Origin: Opisthorchis felineus
Lineage: Eukaryota > Platyhelminthes > Trematoda > Opisthorchiida > Opisthorchiidae
Direction: 5' to 3'
DNA: 64,000 bases
Assembly (NCBI GenBank): GCA_004794785.1
Contig: SJOL01003805.1
Span: 135,192-199,191, forward strand
Shown: positions 35,131 through 45,700 of the stretch, piece by piece
Layout of the letters: the number at the start of each line of letters is the position of its first letter
How positions within the stretch are numbered: the stretch's first letter is position 1
The notes under the pieces: generated by a model
What the model was told of the DNA's origin: nothing
The model's input: the letters and a program-made list of their open reading frames with translations, nothing else
Databases searched by the model: none
Made by a program: the position numbers and the translations under genes

Positions 35131-36830
35131 GTAAACTGCAGATTGACCACTCTTCCTGATCTTATTCAAACTCGTGGCCAATCAACTATGAGCGTAGTCA
35201 GAATGCTGCACCCTTCGTGTATTCTGGAAACCTATGTGTTGTCCAGCTGACTTGTTTAGTGTATCTGCTTACGCCTCAACGGACTGAATCTGCTAAGGAC
35301 AGTTTCTAGGTCCCTCTAGGTGCTCTTTTACATCGGGCTAAAAGTCAGACTTCGTTGTGCGTGGTGGTGACATCAACACCCGGTTAGGTAAACTAAGCGC
35401 TACGGAGACCCGATAGGGTGGTCGTCTTGGCTGGATACGAAAAGCACGGAAATAGTCTACTTCAGATGTGTGCTGATCATAAACTTTTGCCTTACAGTAC
35501 CAATTTCCGGAATCGTGCGACAACGTGCCGCTTACCAACGAACCGGCCCCGAATCCAAATAGACCACGTTACTACCAGTTACCGGTCCTCCTGGAATACC
35601 TGCGAGGACTGCGACTGTGCGCTTTTTTTCGGCTGCTTTTCATGGAGCTTTTTTGGTACACACGCTTAGTTGTTAGGAAGCTCGTTACCCAGAAATCAAG
35701 TGAACCTATCAGAACATGCACCTCCAACGCCTGCCAGCTGAGCCGACGTCAGATGTTGACGGTCACTGGAAACAGATATCCAAAGCGCCACCTAAAGCTG
35801 GAACGTCTGTCTACTGTACAACCCAGTCAACCGCATCCGGACACTGGACCTCTGATAGGGCTGTAGCTTTCCTGGAGGCCCTTTGACAGATTCTTTCTGT
35901 TCACAACCACAACTCGACGCACCGTCCGGCACCAAGTGAAACAGTATCCGTGCAGACCGGGAAGCTTAATGGACCCGAAAAGCCGCAGTTCGTTCGACTG
36001 GTCCTCGGATGCCTCCTGTTTGCGAAACTGTCAGGGACAAAACTCCATCTGTGATATCCAGCAATGGAGAAGGTTTGAACCGTTGGGCATGGTACCTCGA
36101 ACAACAACGCAGTCGGCCACCTTCTACCTCCAATTCGGAAGGCCGGCCTTCAGCGGAAAAGTTGAATGTGAACATGGAACCCACTTCAGCCTCAGCAGTG
36201 TCCGAGTGTATATTCTCACTCAAGCATCATCTTGCAGCTGGTCCTGAGGACCTTTCACCTGCTCTGTTCAAGGATGGCAGTGGATTCTTCAGCCAGTACC
36301 AGCCTAGCCCATTTGGGTCTATCCGGGCGAAAGAGACCGTCCTAGACAAGTGGGGGGAGTCGATAATGCTACCCATTTTTAAAAAAGGTACCCGCAGTAA
36401 ATGTAGTAATCACAGAGTGTTAGTTTGATTCAAGTTCTAACACGTCTTCTGGCATCACTGCTTCTTCTCATCTTTCTGTGACACGTGAATTCTTGACCCA
36501 TGTGCTTCAAGCGGAATTTCAACCGGGTGTAGGCTTCGTCTATCACATCACACTCCGTCAGGTGTTAGAGCAACGCCACATGTACAGACAACCCACAGTC
36601 TTGGTATTCCTTAACTCTGTCGATTGGTCAGCCCCGTCAATCACACTTGCCCAACGGGGTATGTGTGAGCATAATCCGATCCCCATATTCACATTCGGTG
36701 AGCTCCTTAAAAGCTTCCCTACACGGTGGTGTCCGACAATCATGTCCACTTGTATGTGTATGCTTATTTATGTGCTGTCGATGTCAGGGAGTGACCTCTA
36801 ATGATGACTGGTTGTTTGCATGCTCAGTCC
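35131..36830 (+). mobile_element. RTE/SR2-like LINE (family A), decayed EN-RT copy
   Basis: Endonuclease pieces GGDINTRLGKLSATE (35370) and LLQMCADHKLLPYSTNFRN (35460-35520), then RT pieces with VLEQRHMYRQPTVLVFLN (36570) and GGVRQSCPL (36735). Many stops. It lies tail-to-tail with the better copy that starts at 36970. Confidence 0.7.
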
Positions 36831-37125
36831 CGTTTGTTACGTTGGATCCCTGAAACGTCGGCGTCCGGGTGTCCTTTGAGTTTGAAATCCCCGATTCTTT
36901 TTAAGTGATCTTTGGCCTGTCGGCTTCACGGTTGCTGTTTAACCTGATCCGTCTGTTTGTTGTCTGGTCCAATTCAATTCAGTTCAATTTATCAGCTATA
37001 AACCGTGTACCAAAGGCGCATTGGTTCCAGCTGCTACATTTTCGATCACCGGAAAACGGGTATGTGGAACTTACAACCAAGCCTTGGAGGTGAAGACATG
37101 TTCAGTTTGTTCGGAAATTGGGTAG

Positions 37126-38985
37126 CTACGCACTGAAGGTAATAGCTTTGATGCACGAGCGCCACTGACTGCGCGATTGGGCCATTTCTGCCAATGCCAT
37201 TAACCATTGGTGATTTGAGTCCCGAGGTCCCCATCCAGGGAGGCGGCAGTTGTTCACCCGACTAAGTATACTGGTTAGTGTTTTCGTACTTCGTTGCCAG
37301 GTCATACACTGTCCACCTCTCGGTCGCTTCCACTCAGCAGAGGGCTGGGCGAAAAGAGCTCTGCGAGGCAGACGGTCTTCTGGCATGCAGAGTACATGTT
37401 CCAACCAGCGCAGCCTAGGAAGCGTGAGTAATTCATCTATCGCGGGACAGTTCCTTCTTCCCAGGACCATCTGGAGTACGTCAGCATTGCTAATCCACCA
37501 CCAGACCTGACCAATGCTTCGGAGACACCGATGGTCAAACACTGACATCTTTCGTATGTCCTCTGCGCGTAGGGGCCACGTCTCTGATCCATAAAGCAGT
37601 ATGGATCGCACCTCCGCAGTGTAAACTCTTCCCTTGACAGACAAACTGACGTCACGTCGGCGCCATAGGTGTCGGAGGTTGGCAAAAGCTGCCCTGGCCT
37701 TTCCGATTCGAGAAATAACCTCATCTCCAGCCAGTCCACCGGAACTTATACAGCTGCCCAGGTAAACAAATTTATCTACCACGTCGATTGGCTCGCCTGC
37801 AAGCATGAGGTGTGGGTTTGATCCCACCCAGTCTTGTAGCAGCACTTTACACTTTGCAGGTGTGAAGCACATGCCAAACCGTGCGGCAGAGTTATTTAGG
37901 TTATTTAAAATCGTTTGCATTTGGGAAGGATCTGAACCAAGGAGAGCAATATCGTCCGCATACTCAATGTCTGTGAGCGAACGTCCCGGGAGCATTTCGA
38001 CTCCCGAGGTTTCACAGGCAGGCAGAGAAATTTCAAGCAGCATGTCAATAACAAAGTTGAAGAGGAAAGGGGAAAGAGGACAGCTTTGTCTTACACCACT
38101 GGACGTGGTGAACTCAGGCGAGAGCTTCCCGTATACTCGTACGCGCCCACAGGAGTTCGCATACAGTGCCCTCATAAGGGATAGAAATTTGGAAGGGACA
38201 CCTTTGATCGCCAGACACTGCCAAAGTTGCTGACGATCGACAGAATCAAAAGCAGCTTTCAAATCCAGAAAAACGACCAACGTGGGCCGTCTGAAGGAGT
38301 GGCGCTGTTCAAGAATTTGTCTCACGGTGAAGAAATGGTCGATGCATTCTCGACCAGGGCGAAACCCAGCTTGATTCTCACGAATCTGTCTCTCCCGATA
38401 ATCCATCAACCTGCGCAAAATAATGCCAGAGAGCACCTGAGATGCGACGGATACCAGGCTGATACCACGATGGTTTTCACATGACGTTCTTGCTCCCTTT
38501 TTGAAAACTGGGATGACGGTCGAGGAGCTCCATTCGGCTGGTATTCTGTTTTCATTCCAAATCTTCTGCAGTATCGTTGTCAGACTGTTCACCAGGACCT
38601 CGCCACCTTCTTTGAAGAGTGCGGGGTGTAGACCATCCGGGCCAGGTGCCTTGTCGTGCTTCAGGATTGATATCTCACGCTGGATTTCGGTTGCTGATGG
38701 TGGGCTGGTGTCAATGTTCCATTCGGACCCGCTTGGTTCTTCCAGCGGTTGTGTTGAAGGAGACCAGGTGAACTGTTCTTGGAAGTGCTCAGCCCACCGC
38801 TCAAGACGGCGATTGAGGGAGTGAATTGCTGTTCCGTCTTTTTCGCATATTGTCTCACTGACACCTGCCTTCTTTTGACCCGTTGATCGAATCAGTTGAA
38901 ACAGGGCGCGGCTGTTGCCTGCAGCGAAAGCCTTCTCCATCTCCTGGGCCTTCGAAATCCACCAGCGTTCTCTGTCATTCTTCAA
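37126..38985 (-). CDS. LINE reverse transcriptase, 619-codon open frame
   Basis: Role: the RT that copies the element RNA at the target site. Seen: open throughout. Residues 113-120 APGPDGLH; 206-211 AGFRPG; 239-250 FLDLKAAFDSVD with the first catalytic Asp; 297-305 GVRQSCPLS; 340-349 IEYADDIALL with the catalytic Asp pair; then LQDWVGSNPHLMLAG, YLGSCISSGG, LLYGSETWPLR and the C-terminal LRWLEHVLCMPEDRLPRRAL. All RT core motifs are intact. The frame starts inside the polyprotein: the endonuclease lies upstream on the same strand in broken frames, so this copy is probably not autonomous, but the lack of stops says it is fairly young. Confidence 0.88.
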   Translation of the reverse strand: MKNDRERWWISKAQEMEKAFAAGNSRALFQLIRSTGQKKAGVSETICEKDGTAIHSLNRRLERWAEHFQEQFTWSPSTQPLEEPSGSEWNIDTSPPSATEIQREISILKHDKAPGPDGLHPALFKEGGEVLVNSLTTILQKIWNENRIPAEWSSSTVIPVFKKGARTSCENHRGISLVSVASQVLSGIILRRLMDYRERQIRENQAGFRPGRECIDHFFTVRQILEQRHSFRRPTLVVFLDLKAAFDSVDRQQLWQCLAIKGVPSKFLSLMRALYANSCGRVRVYGKLSPEFTTSSGVRQSCPLSPFLFNFVIDMLLEISLPACETSGVEMLPGRSLTDIEYADDIALLGSDPSQMQTILNNLNNSAARFGMCFTPAKCKVLLQDWVGSNPHLMLAGEPIDVVDKFVYLGSCISSGGLAGDEVISRIGKARAAFANLRHLWRRRDVSLSVKGRVYTAEVRSILLYGSETWPLRAEDIRKMSVFDHRCLRSIGQVWWWISNADVLQMVLGRRNCPAIDELLTLPRLRWLEHVLCMPEDRLPRRALFAQPSAEWKRPRGGQCMTWQRSTKTLTSILSRVNNCRLPGWGPRDSNHQWLMALAEMAQSRSQWRSCIKAITFSA

Positions 38986-39248
38986 GCTCCTGATTATCCG
39001 GTGTTTGAGGGATCTGCGTGCGCCATCACAGTCGGTAGTTGCTGGTATGGCCTTTCTGGCAGCAATAAGATCTGCTGATCTCGAAGATATGCAGTGTTCA
39101 TTGAGTCGAGTCAGATGGCTGTACAGACAGTTCTGAAAGTTGAGAGCATTGCTTCCTTAACTCGCCTCCATTCATCCCCCAAGCAATCTTCGTCGTCCAC
39201 ATGACTGTGCGTTTCCAGTAGCTTCCTAGCCAGATCAGCTCGATACTC

Positions 39249-40197
39249 TTAAGCTACTAAAACTTGTCGAAGTTGATGAAGGGAGCTGCCCTCTTTCGGC
39301 ACGCGTAGTGCTGGCGGAGAGCGAAGTGCTAAGCTGGCCCGCACGATGGCGTGATCAGAGTCAAGTTGCGTACCCCAGAAGGAACGACAATCCTTAACTA
39401 AGGCTCTCCATCGGTAAATGATTGCCATATGGTCCAATTGAGTCCATCATCATCATCATCATCATCGACAGCATGACATCAGTGTTCAACACTGATGCTT
39501 CAATGCCAATTGAGTCCACGACTGTCTTGTGGTAGGTGGCCTCCAAGTAAATCGATGTGAGCGTTTATGTTGGAAGTTCGTACTGGCCAGGAACAGACGA
39601 TGATCTGCACACAGCTGAAGAAGCCGCTCCCCATTATCTGTACGCTCAGCATCAACTCCAAATCTACCAGCCAACTGTGTTCCTTCCGGACTTAGTCGTC
39701 CAACTTGAGCATTCATATCACCCACCAGAATTACTATATCCGTCCTTCTTGCCGACCGAAGCAGTCGTGACAGATCTTGATAAAACTCGTCCTTCTCAGT
39801 CTCAGAACTGCTGTCTTTGGGGCGTATGCTGATACAACAAACAAACGCCGTTTACCGCATCGATCTGCGTTAATCTTAATTGAGCCAGACAACCGCACAG
39901 CGCAAAGGCGACTGTTTACTGGGATCCAGTCCAGTAAGGCGCTTCCAGCCTTGGGGCTGAGTGCAACTCCCATACCGTAGACACCACGAGCCATTGCGTC
40001 AGGATCACCGGATTCCCGAAGAGTGAAATGTGGAACATCTGGGCTCGTCGCAAGTGGCTTAAGGAGCACGACCGAAGTTGGATCTTGTATGCGTGTTTCG
40101 GAGACACAATACACATCGATAGAGAGGGAAAACAAGGTTTCAGCAAGGGATGCCTGTTGCCCAATTTAACATAGAGTACGGACATTAAAGGCTGCAA
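39249..40197 (-). pseudogene. LINE endonuclease region, frameshifted and interrupted
   Basis: APE-type endonuclease of the same LINE. Pieces right to left: ETLFSLSIDVYCVSETRIQD (about 40135), [43 protein letters not shown] (39830), GDMNAQ (39720), ADHRLFLASTNFQHK, then the 59-bp insertion at 39447-39505, then LDHMAIIYRWR and DSDHAIVRASLAL (39340). There is also a frame change near 39730. Confidence 0.8.
39447..39505 (-). mobile_element. 59-bp LINE B 3' tail inserted in LINE A endonuclease
   Basis: (TCA)n followed by the 3' UTR end of family B (compare 11942-11996). Flanked by perfect 13-bp repeats CCAATTGAGTCCA at 39434-39446 and 39506-39518. Removing one repeat and the insert rejoins the endonuclease frame. 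A minimal, 5'-truncated target-primed insertion. Confidence 0.9.
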
Positions 40198-40313
40198 CGT
40201 GGATCAGATCTTTTGAGGTTAGTAGGTGATTATTTTGGTTTATTTTTCTGGGCGATGATTGAGACACGGAACAGTGGCTAGGAGATTGGCAGATGGGTTG
40301 ATTGCACTGCATT

Positions 40314-40712
40314 TTACGATGGGTTGGAGGAGGAGTGAGGGAGAAGGCCGGTGAGCGACGAGCTGCAAGGTTGCCCAGGCCGAAGAAGGGGTTTTAATTG
40401 AGGTACCCCACCTTGAGCCGGTTGCCCAGGCCGAAGAAGGGGTTTTAATTGAGGTACCCCACCTTGAGCCTTTGCCTCAAAAGTCTGACCCACAAGGCAG
40501 TGGGAGGATGTAGGGCTTTGTTCGGGGACCCTGCCCCTAGCCTCTGACTCAAGAGCCTGGACCGCGAGACAGCGGTTGTTAGGGCTTTCTTGGGGGACCC
40601 TTCCCGGAGCCAATGACTCAATAGTCTGACCTACTTGGCTGTAGGGGGCCGGCCTGGCCCGGGAGCGCAGGGAGTAGGCCATTACTGTCTCACTCCTGAT
40701 GCGGCTGCGCAC
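40314..40712 (-). CDS. ORF1-like repeat-built frame in LINE leader
   Basis: 132-codon frame on the sense strand of the LINE, upstream of the endonuclease. It starts [18 protein letters not shown] and is built of about 23-residue repeats ([49 protein letters not shown]), the last carrying a perfect 51-bp duplication. Pieces recur in other copies ([15 protein letters not shown] at 52300-, SEAKAQGG at 46040+), so the frame may be under some constraint. No known domain; could be leader sequence without a protein. Confidence 0.4.
   Translation of the reverse strand: MRSRIRSETVMAYSLRSRARPAPYSQVGQTIESLAPGRVPQESPNNRCLAVQALESEARGRVPEQSPTSSHCLVGQTFEAKAQGGVPQLKPLLRPGQPAQGGVPQLKPLLRPGQPCSSSLTGLLPHSSSNPS
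40369..40470. repeat. Perfect 51-bp tandem duplication
   Basis: Two head-to-tail copies (40369-40419 and 40420-40470) beginning GGTTGCCCAGGCCGAAGAAG, inside the LINE leader frame and adding 17 codons in frame. Confidence 0.97.
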
Positions 40713-41170
40713 AGCAGGTGCCTTTTGAGCAGCACCGGACTCTTTGGTCTTAAAAGTATTTCGACTGTATTGAATAATGCGCCGGCGGTCACGGTCAACC
40801 GTTGGGCGATCGGAGTGTGCGGTTTTTGGAGCCGACCTTTTCTAACCCGTCCTTCCTCGGGGGGAAGGCATCATCGCTGCTTCCATAATTATGGACATGC
40901 TGGTCGCCTGGGGAAAACGCCTTACTGCCTTCACATTCCTATCGCAGAGGACAGTACAACTTTACCTCCAGACAGCCTCGTAATACGATTACTCGTAGTA
41001 CGGGGACTCGCTGTTCTTCGTCGGGCTGCTCCCCGTTGACCTTCCTGGCATGGTTGAACCTTCAGGAACTGAGTTTCAGCCAGTATAGCCCGCAGGATTA
41101 CTGCAGCACAGAAGCCCGACCACCACGACAAGGTGACAGCTTTAGGTCGGGTGTTGGCCGGTCTCCGTTA

Positions 41171-42153
41171 CGTTGTCCGATTCAGTTAACTTGATTTCCG
41201 GATACTAATAAGGTAGCTAGCCAATCATCCAATAAACGGGGCTGAGCATCCAAACAATCAATCGTAATCAGAGGCTACTCCCTCGGGATTAACAAGATAC
41301 ATACAAGCACAAACATGGCACTGCTGAGCGCCTGTACACTGATGCATCGCTACCTTACGCGCACTGGTGATGTCACCTAGATCCTTGAGAAGCGTTTGTA
41401 ACCAAGTTGTCCAGCTCATTGACTACGACAACAGTCACACACACAACATGAGCTGCCGATATTTCCCTCAGTAGCGCACTGCTTATAGCTGATCAGTGGC
41501 AAACCAACCTCTTGCTGAATACTCTTACTTCACTACCACACAGCCATTGTTCAACACATTGCTTTGTTGTAGGAAGAGTAAAAAGCTAGAGGAAATGGAT
41601 GCAGCGGTATCGCAAATGCACATAAAGGCGCCTACGCTTCCAAGCACTTGCGAGACAACCTGGATAGGTACAGGCAAGAACGCCATCGAAATCAGCTGAC
41701 AATTGTATCTTACAACGTCTCTACCAAAACACAGGGAGGTCCTCCTCCTGAAAGGTGGGTCACGCTAGCAGTACTCAGACATTTCACCATCGCTTTCAAG
41801 ACCTCCTGACAAATCGATGGCTCACAACTCCTCGGCTTGTTTCATTTAAATTCAGGCGGGAGTGCAAAGGCCGAACCCCTCTACAGATAACTAATAATAG
41901 TACCACAGGTTCCACCTCCGGAATAGCTAAAACACAAAATGGGTCATTATATTAGCATCCTCTACAATGCTGACTTGAGCACAGTGGTTGACCTGGGCCT
42001 TATGGCAAGCAGCATTTCTCTGGTGATTTGTTTGGCGGGCACCGTGATTTTCGTTTGATGCCTTCTAACACCTGCACTATTTTCGCTTAACCCGAACTGG
42101 CCTCTTTCATTTGCAGCATTTGGCTGGTCAGCATCGAATTTCACCGGAGTAGA
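41171..42153. other. ARP5 upstream flank
   Basis: No transposon or gene recognised. It must hold the ARP5 promoter and 5' UTR; I see no convincing TATA box or initiator. Confidence 0.4.
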
Positions 42154-42759
42154 ATGCTTCAGCAGTTTGAGTATACCCGCAACATTCCTGATCCGGCAGT
42201 CGCGTGGTCCGATTTATTGGAGGGATCTCCGATCATTATTGACAACGGTTCGCCGTCACTGTGTTTGTTGATGTCCTGTTGGTGTAGGGTCTTTCGAATG
42301 TCGCGCAGGCTACGCAGCCTATACCCATCCACATATGGTTTTCCGAAATTTTATCTACAGACCTCGAATGTCAAAGGCAAATCCTATGCCATTTAAAAAC
42401 TGTAAGCTTAGACTGTTTTAGTGGGAAACGACATCGTTGAGCCGGACGCCGTCGGACATCTCCTGAAGTCTCCATTTATCGAAAGTCTTTTGACGGGCAT
42501 TGACGTTCAAGAGCACGTTTTTGACCACATTTTTGATCGTTTGAGTATCCATTCAGCCTCAGTCGACCACCCCATTATCGTCAACGAAATTCTGTGTAAT
42601 CCCAAGCTCTGCCGTTCACGTACGTCGTAATACGCTCAATCTTAATGTTTTTAGAGCTAGCTGAATTACTATTTGAAACATACGGTATCAAGAAGCTTGG
42701 CTACTATGTGGATGCGCTGGCGTCGTACCACGAGAATTGCAGCAGGGAAGGTATCACAG
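42154..42759 (+). CDS. ACTR5: ARP5 exons 1-4
   Basis: Exons are 42154-42247, 42288-42401, 42422-42619 and 42655-42759. They encode the start, the IDNGSF nucleotide loop (split by a 40-bp intron), [28 protein letters not shown], the VDHPIIVNE segment and the ELLFETYGI helix. Introns are 40, 20 and 35 bp. The 20-bp one (GTAAGC to TTTTAG) is unusually small, but removing it is what restores the GNDI reading frame. Confidence 0.88.
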
Positions 42760-45700
42760 GTAGTTAAAAACGTTTTGTGTTTTGCTTCGTTAGTCCATTC
42801 GAAATCGGTTCATCTGTTGGTAGTTTGTTTCTTTTTTTAGTCCGCAAATGCGGAAAACTTTACCTTTTCTTAAGGACCTTGAAGCTTAACTGCCTGGTTA
42901 CCTTCGAGGTCGAGATATCTCAGCGGTTAAGGTGTGAAGCTACTGACGGAAAGGTCTTCAGTTCGAGCTCAACACAAGTTTGTTACTGCTACTCTCTAGG
43001 CTTGGGTAATATTTCAGTATTTCAGCCGTAGTGCCTCCTTTGCGTTGCACTGCAGCTGTGGAACAAAAGAGCACCATAGCTCAACTCTGGCTGCCCTACC
43101 TATAATGCAGGTGAACCAATTTAATCTTTGCATTTGTACGGTGCGCTTGATGACTGAAGGATAGGCACAGTACCAAGCTCCTGTGGGCGTACGTGTCCCA
43201 TCCGATACGTTCAACAAACGAATAGACCAATGCGTGCATACTCGGTCCTCAATGTCCGACAAAACCTCGTATGGGGATACCTATGTATCAGCTTGTGCAT
43301 ACCACGGGGCATAGCTCCGATGGTAGCATTTAAGTGTATTTCAGTTGGATCAAGTGTGTTTTAGTTTGACTGTCCTGCGCCGGAGTAAGCCAGCGTGGTG
43401 TCTCGCACGGCGGTTGGTAGCAAAGCTTTTTCAGATATCGATTCCATTGTAGTTGTCCGTAGATTACCTGTAGACCTAGCCATTCGTCTTCCTATTTGAT
43501 CCTGCTAACCCAGTGATGATGCGGATTTCGAGGTCAAAACTTTCCACTAGGGACTAACGAATTGGGAATCTGTGTATCAATCACGCTTTACGTAACCCAG
43601 CCCATTCATGTAGGAGCCACTCTGAACGGCTGCTGTCTTCAAGTAGTATTTGGCGTGATGTTTTTGTGTTGAGGATCAAATGACTTGCCTCAGAATATTT
43701 CCAGATTTTTTACGCGGAATTTCGCAACTAGTTCGTGGGGTTTGACAAATACACTCATTTGCATCTCAATTTGGTTCGTGGGCTATTATTGAAACGCAGC
43801 TTTTCACATACACCCCCCTGTGCAGATACCGGCGCCTCTCCTTTTGATTGCCTATTGATTTCGTTTGGACACCAAAGTAGCCATCTGATTCCCGTCTCAT
43901 CAACGGCCTCTGAGCATCCAGTATGCTTCCAACCCGTACTCCCGGCTGCTCGTCGTTTGAATGTTGGCGGTGCTCACGTCAGTTGGCTAGTGCAGCGCTT
44001 TTTGCAGCTCAAGTACCCGTGCCACACAGAACGTATCACATTCGGGCTGGCCGAGGTCAGTTGTAACTTCATGAAACTTTTTGCACGTCTTAGTTTTAAT
44101 ACCGGTCTGTTATTGAAATCTGACCTATTTGCCAGTTGTCGTACCGTTGATCGTAACCCAACAATAGAAGGGATAACTTCACGCCGTAACCGTGCAGGCC
44201 GATATACTGTGCTGTCGGGATTCCAAAGTGACCGAAACGCTCGAATGTCAACACCTTGTTGTTTTTTGCCCGTTCGGATTAGAATTGTTTTCTCATGTTC
44301 GTCGTAAAGATGGAACGTGCTTGAGTCCTGGTCTGAAATGGCACTGTCTCGTGCCCCATTATGGTCGAATAGGATATACTGGCAGTCAAACTTCACCGAA
44401 CGATTTGCGTAATATCATGCAGCTTTGAGCATCATTTAGGGGCGGAGTAATAATCTCTGGTTTTGTCAGTGCGCTTCAATTGCTTCACAATTATTCGAAA
44501 TGTCCATGTTATTTTTCAGTTAAATAGTATAGTTTTTCCGAACTACAGCAGCCATCATTGGAACATCTCCCCATTCATTCAACTTTTCCTCTACTGGAAG
44601 CCGGTATTGGGATACTTTGCCGAAGTAGCCTGCTCTACTACCTTGGAATAACTAACAATTGTAGTCCTTCGCCATAATGGAGTGCAAGACTTTGACCACT
44701 TTTTTAAATATCCACCCCTTTTATATGTCCACTTTTAAGGGACAAACTCCCACTTTTATCACAGCTGGCACTGAAACGTAACTGAAGAAGTCGCATCTAT
44801 GTGCGCATTCGAGCTCTCGATCACTGCAGGTGACGGCCCGGAAAACATTTTTTCGACCTTTTATTGGCTTCGAGATTGCGTTATCCAACTCATGGATGTC
44901 TGCAACGGTCATCTGGGATGTGCGTGACCTATGCACGTGCCTTCGTAAAGCTAGACGTGAAAAGTCCCGTAGCTTCGTTATTATCCCTAGTACTTTGCCT
45001 CATCCATTGTTTGTCTCTGACAGCTTTCCCTTAATTGAGTTGTGTCCCTTGATGTCTTTCTGACAAATATGAACCTTGAGGAGCGAGGATTGTGCGTTTT
45101 TTTTTTAATGTGGTCATCCAAAGACCTCGGCCAGCACAGCCGAATTAGAGCTCCAAAAACAGCCTGCCAAATATTCCCATCTGGTCCAGACGAGACATAG
45201 CTCCTAAACGCAGCAAGCTATCCAGACTGTCTAAACTGTTTCTGAAAGCACATAAGAATCTCAAACGGAACGTGTGCATACTTTTTACGAAATTGCTCAA
45301 ACTGCTGAGTAAAACAAGGCCTCAAACCCAGTCGCCTTAAAAATAAAATGAGGTTTCAAATGAAAGTGAGTGAAAAATCCCCTTAATATCAATTGATGGG
45401 TGATTCTTACTCTACACTTGCCGTCAAAACCAATTTTCAACTTCCGATATGTTCCCCGGCCAATTGTTGTCACCTTGACATGGTGCTCAAGCTTGGGTGT
45501 GGTGTAAGCATGCCAGTAAGACCAAAGTGGTCAGATAAACATAGGGTAATGAGCTCCCGTACTACGAATAACCGTAGCGCGAGGTGGTCTAGGCGAAAAG
45601 TCGTACCGTATACTGCGATAGGGGCATGAAGTCAGTAGAACGTTTCTTACAGGCCACCAGCTTTTCCCTATTTGTGGAGCCAGTGATACTGCCTTCCTCC

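Larger units (their letters stand above)
36970..41170 (-). mobile_element. RTE/SR2-like LINE (family A), near full length
   Basis: About 4.2 kb on the minus strand. 5' end near 41170 (shared with copies at 45450 and 52760), leader with a repeat-rich open frame, endonuclease (about 40200-39250), RT (39000-37126), short 3' UTR and a TGAAT-type pentamer tail at 36970-36995. Endonuclease motifs: VYCVSETRIQDP, GDMNAQVGRLSPEG, SDHAIVRA. Structure is that of RTE-clade LINEs (EN plus RT in one frame, short tail repeats); SR2 of schistosomes is the nearest named relative I know. A 59-bp LINE tail with a target duplication interrupts the endonuclease. Confidence 0.88.
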
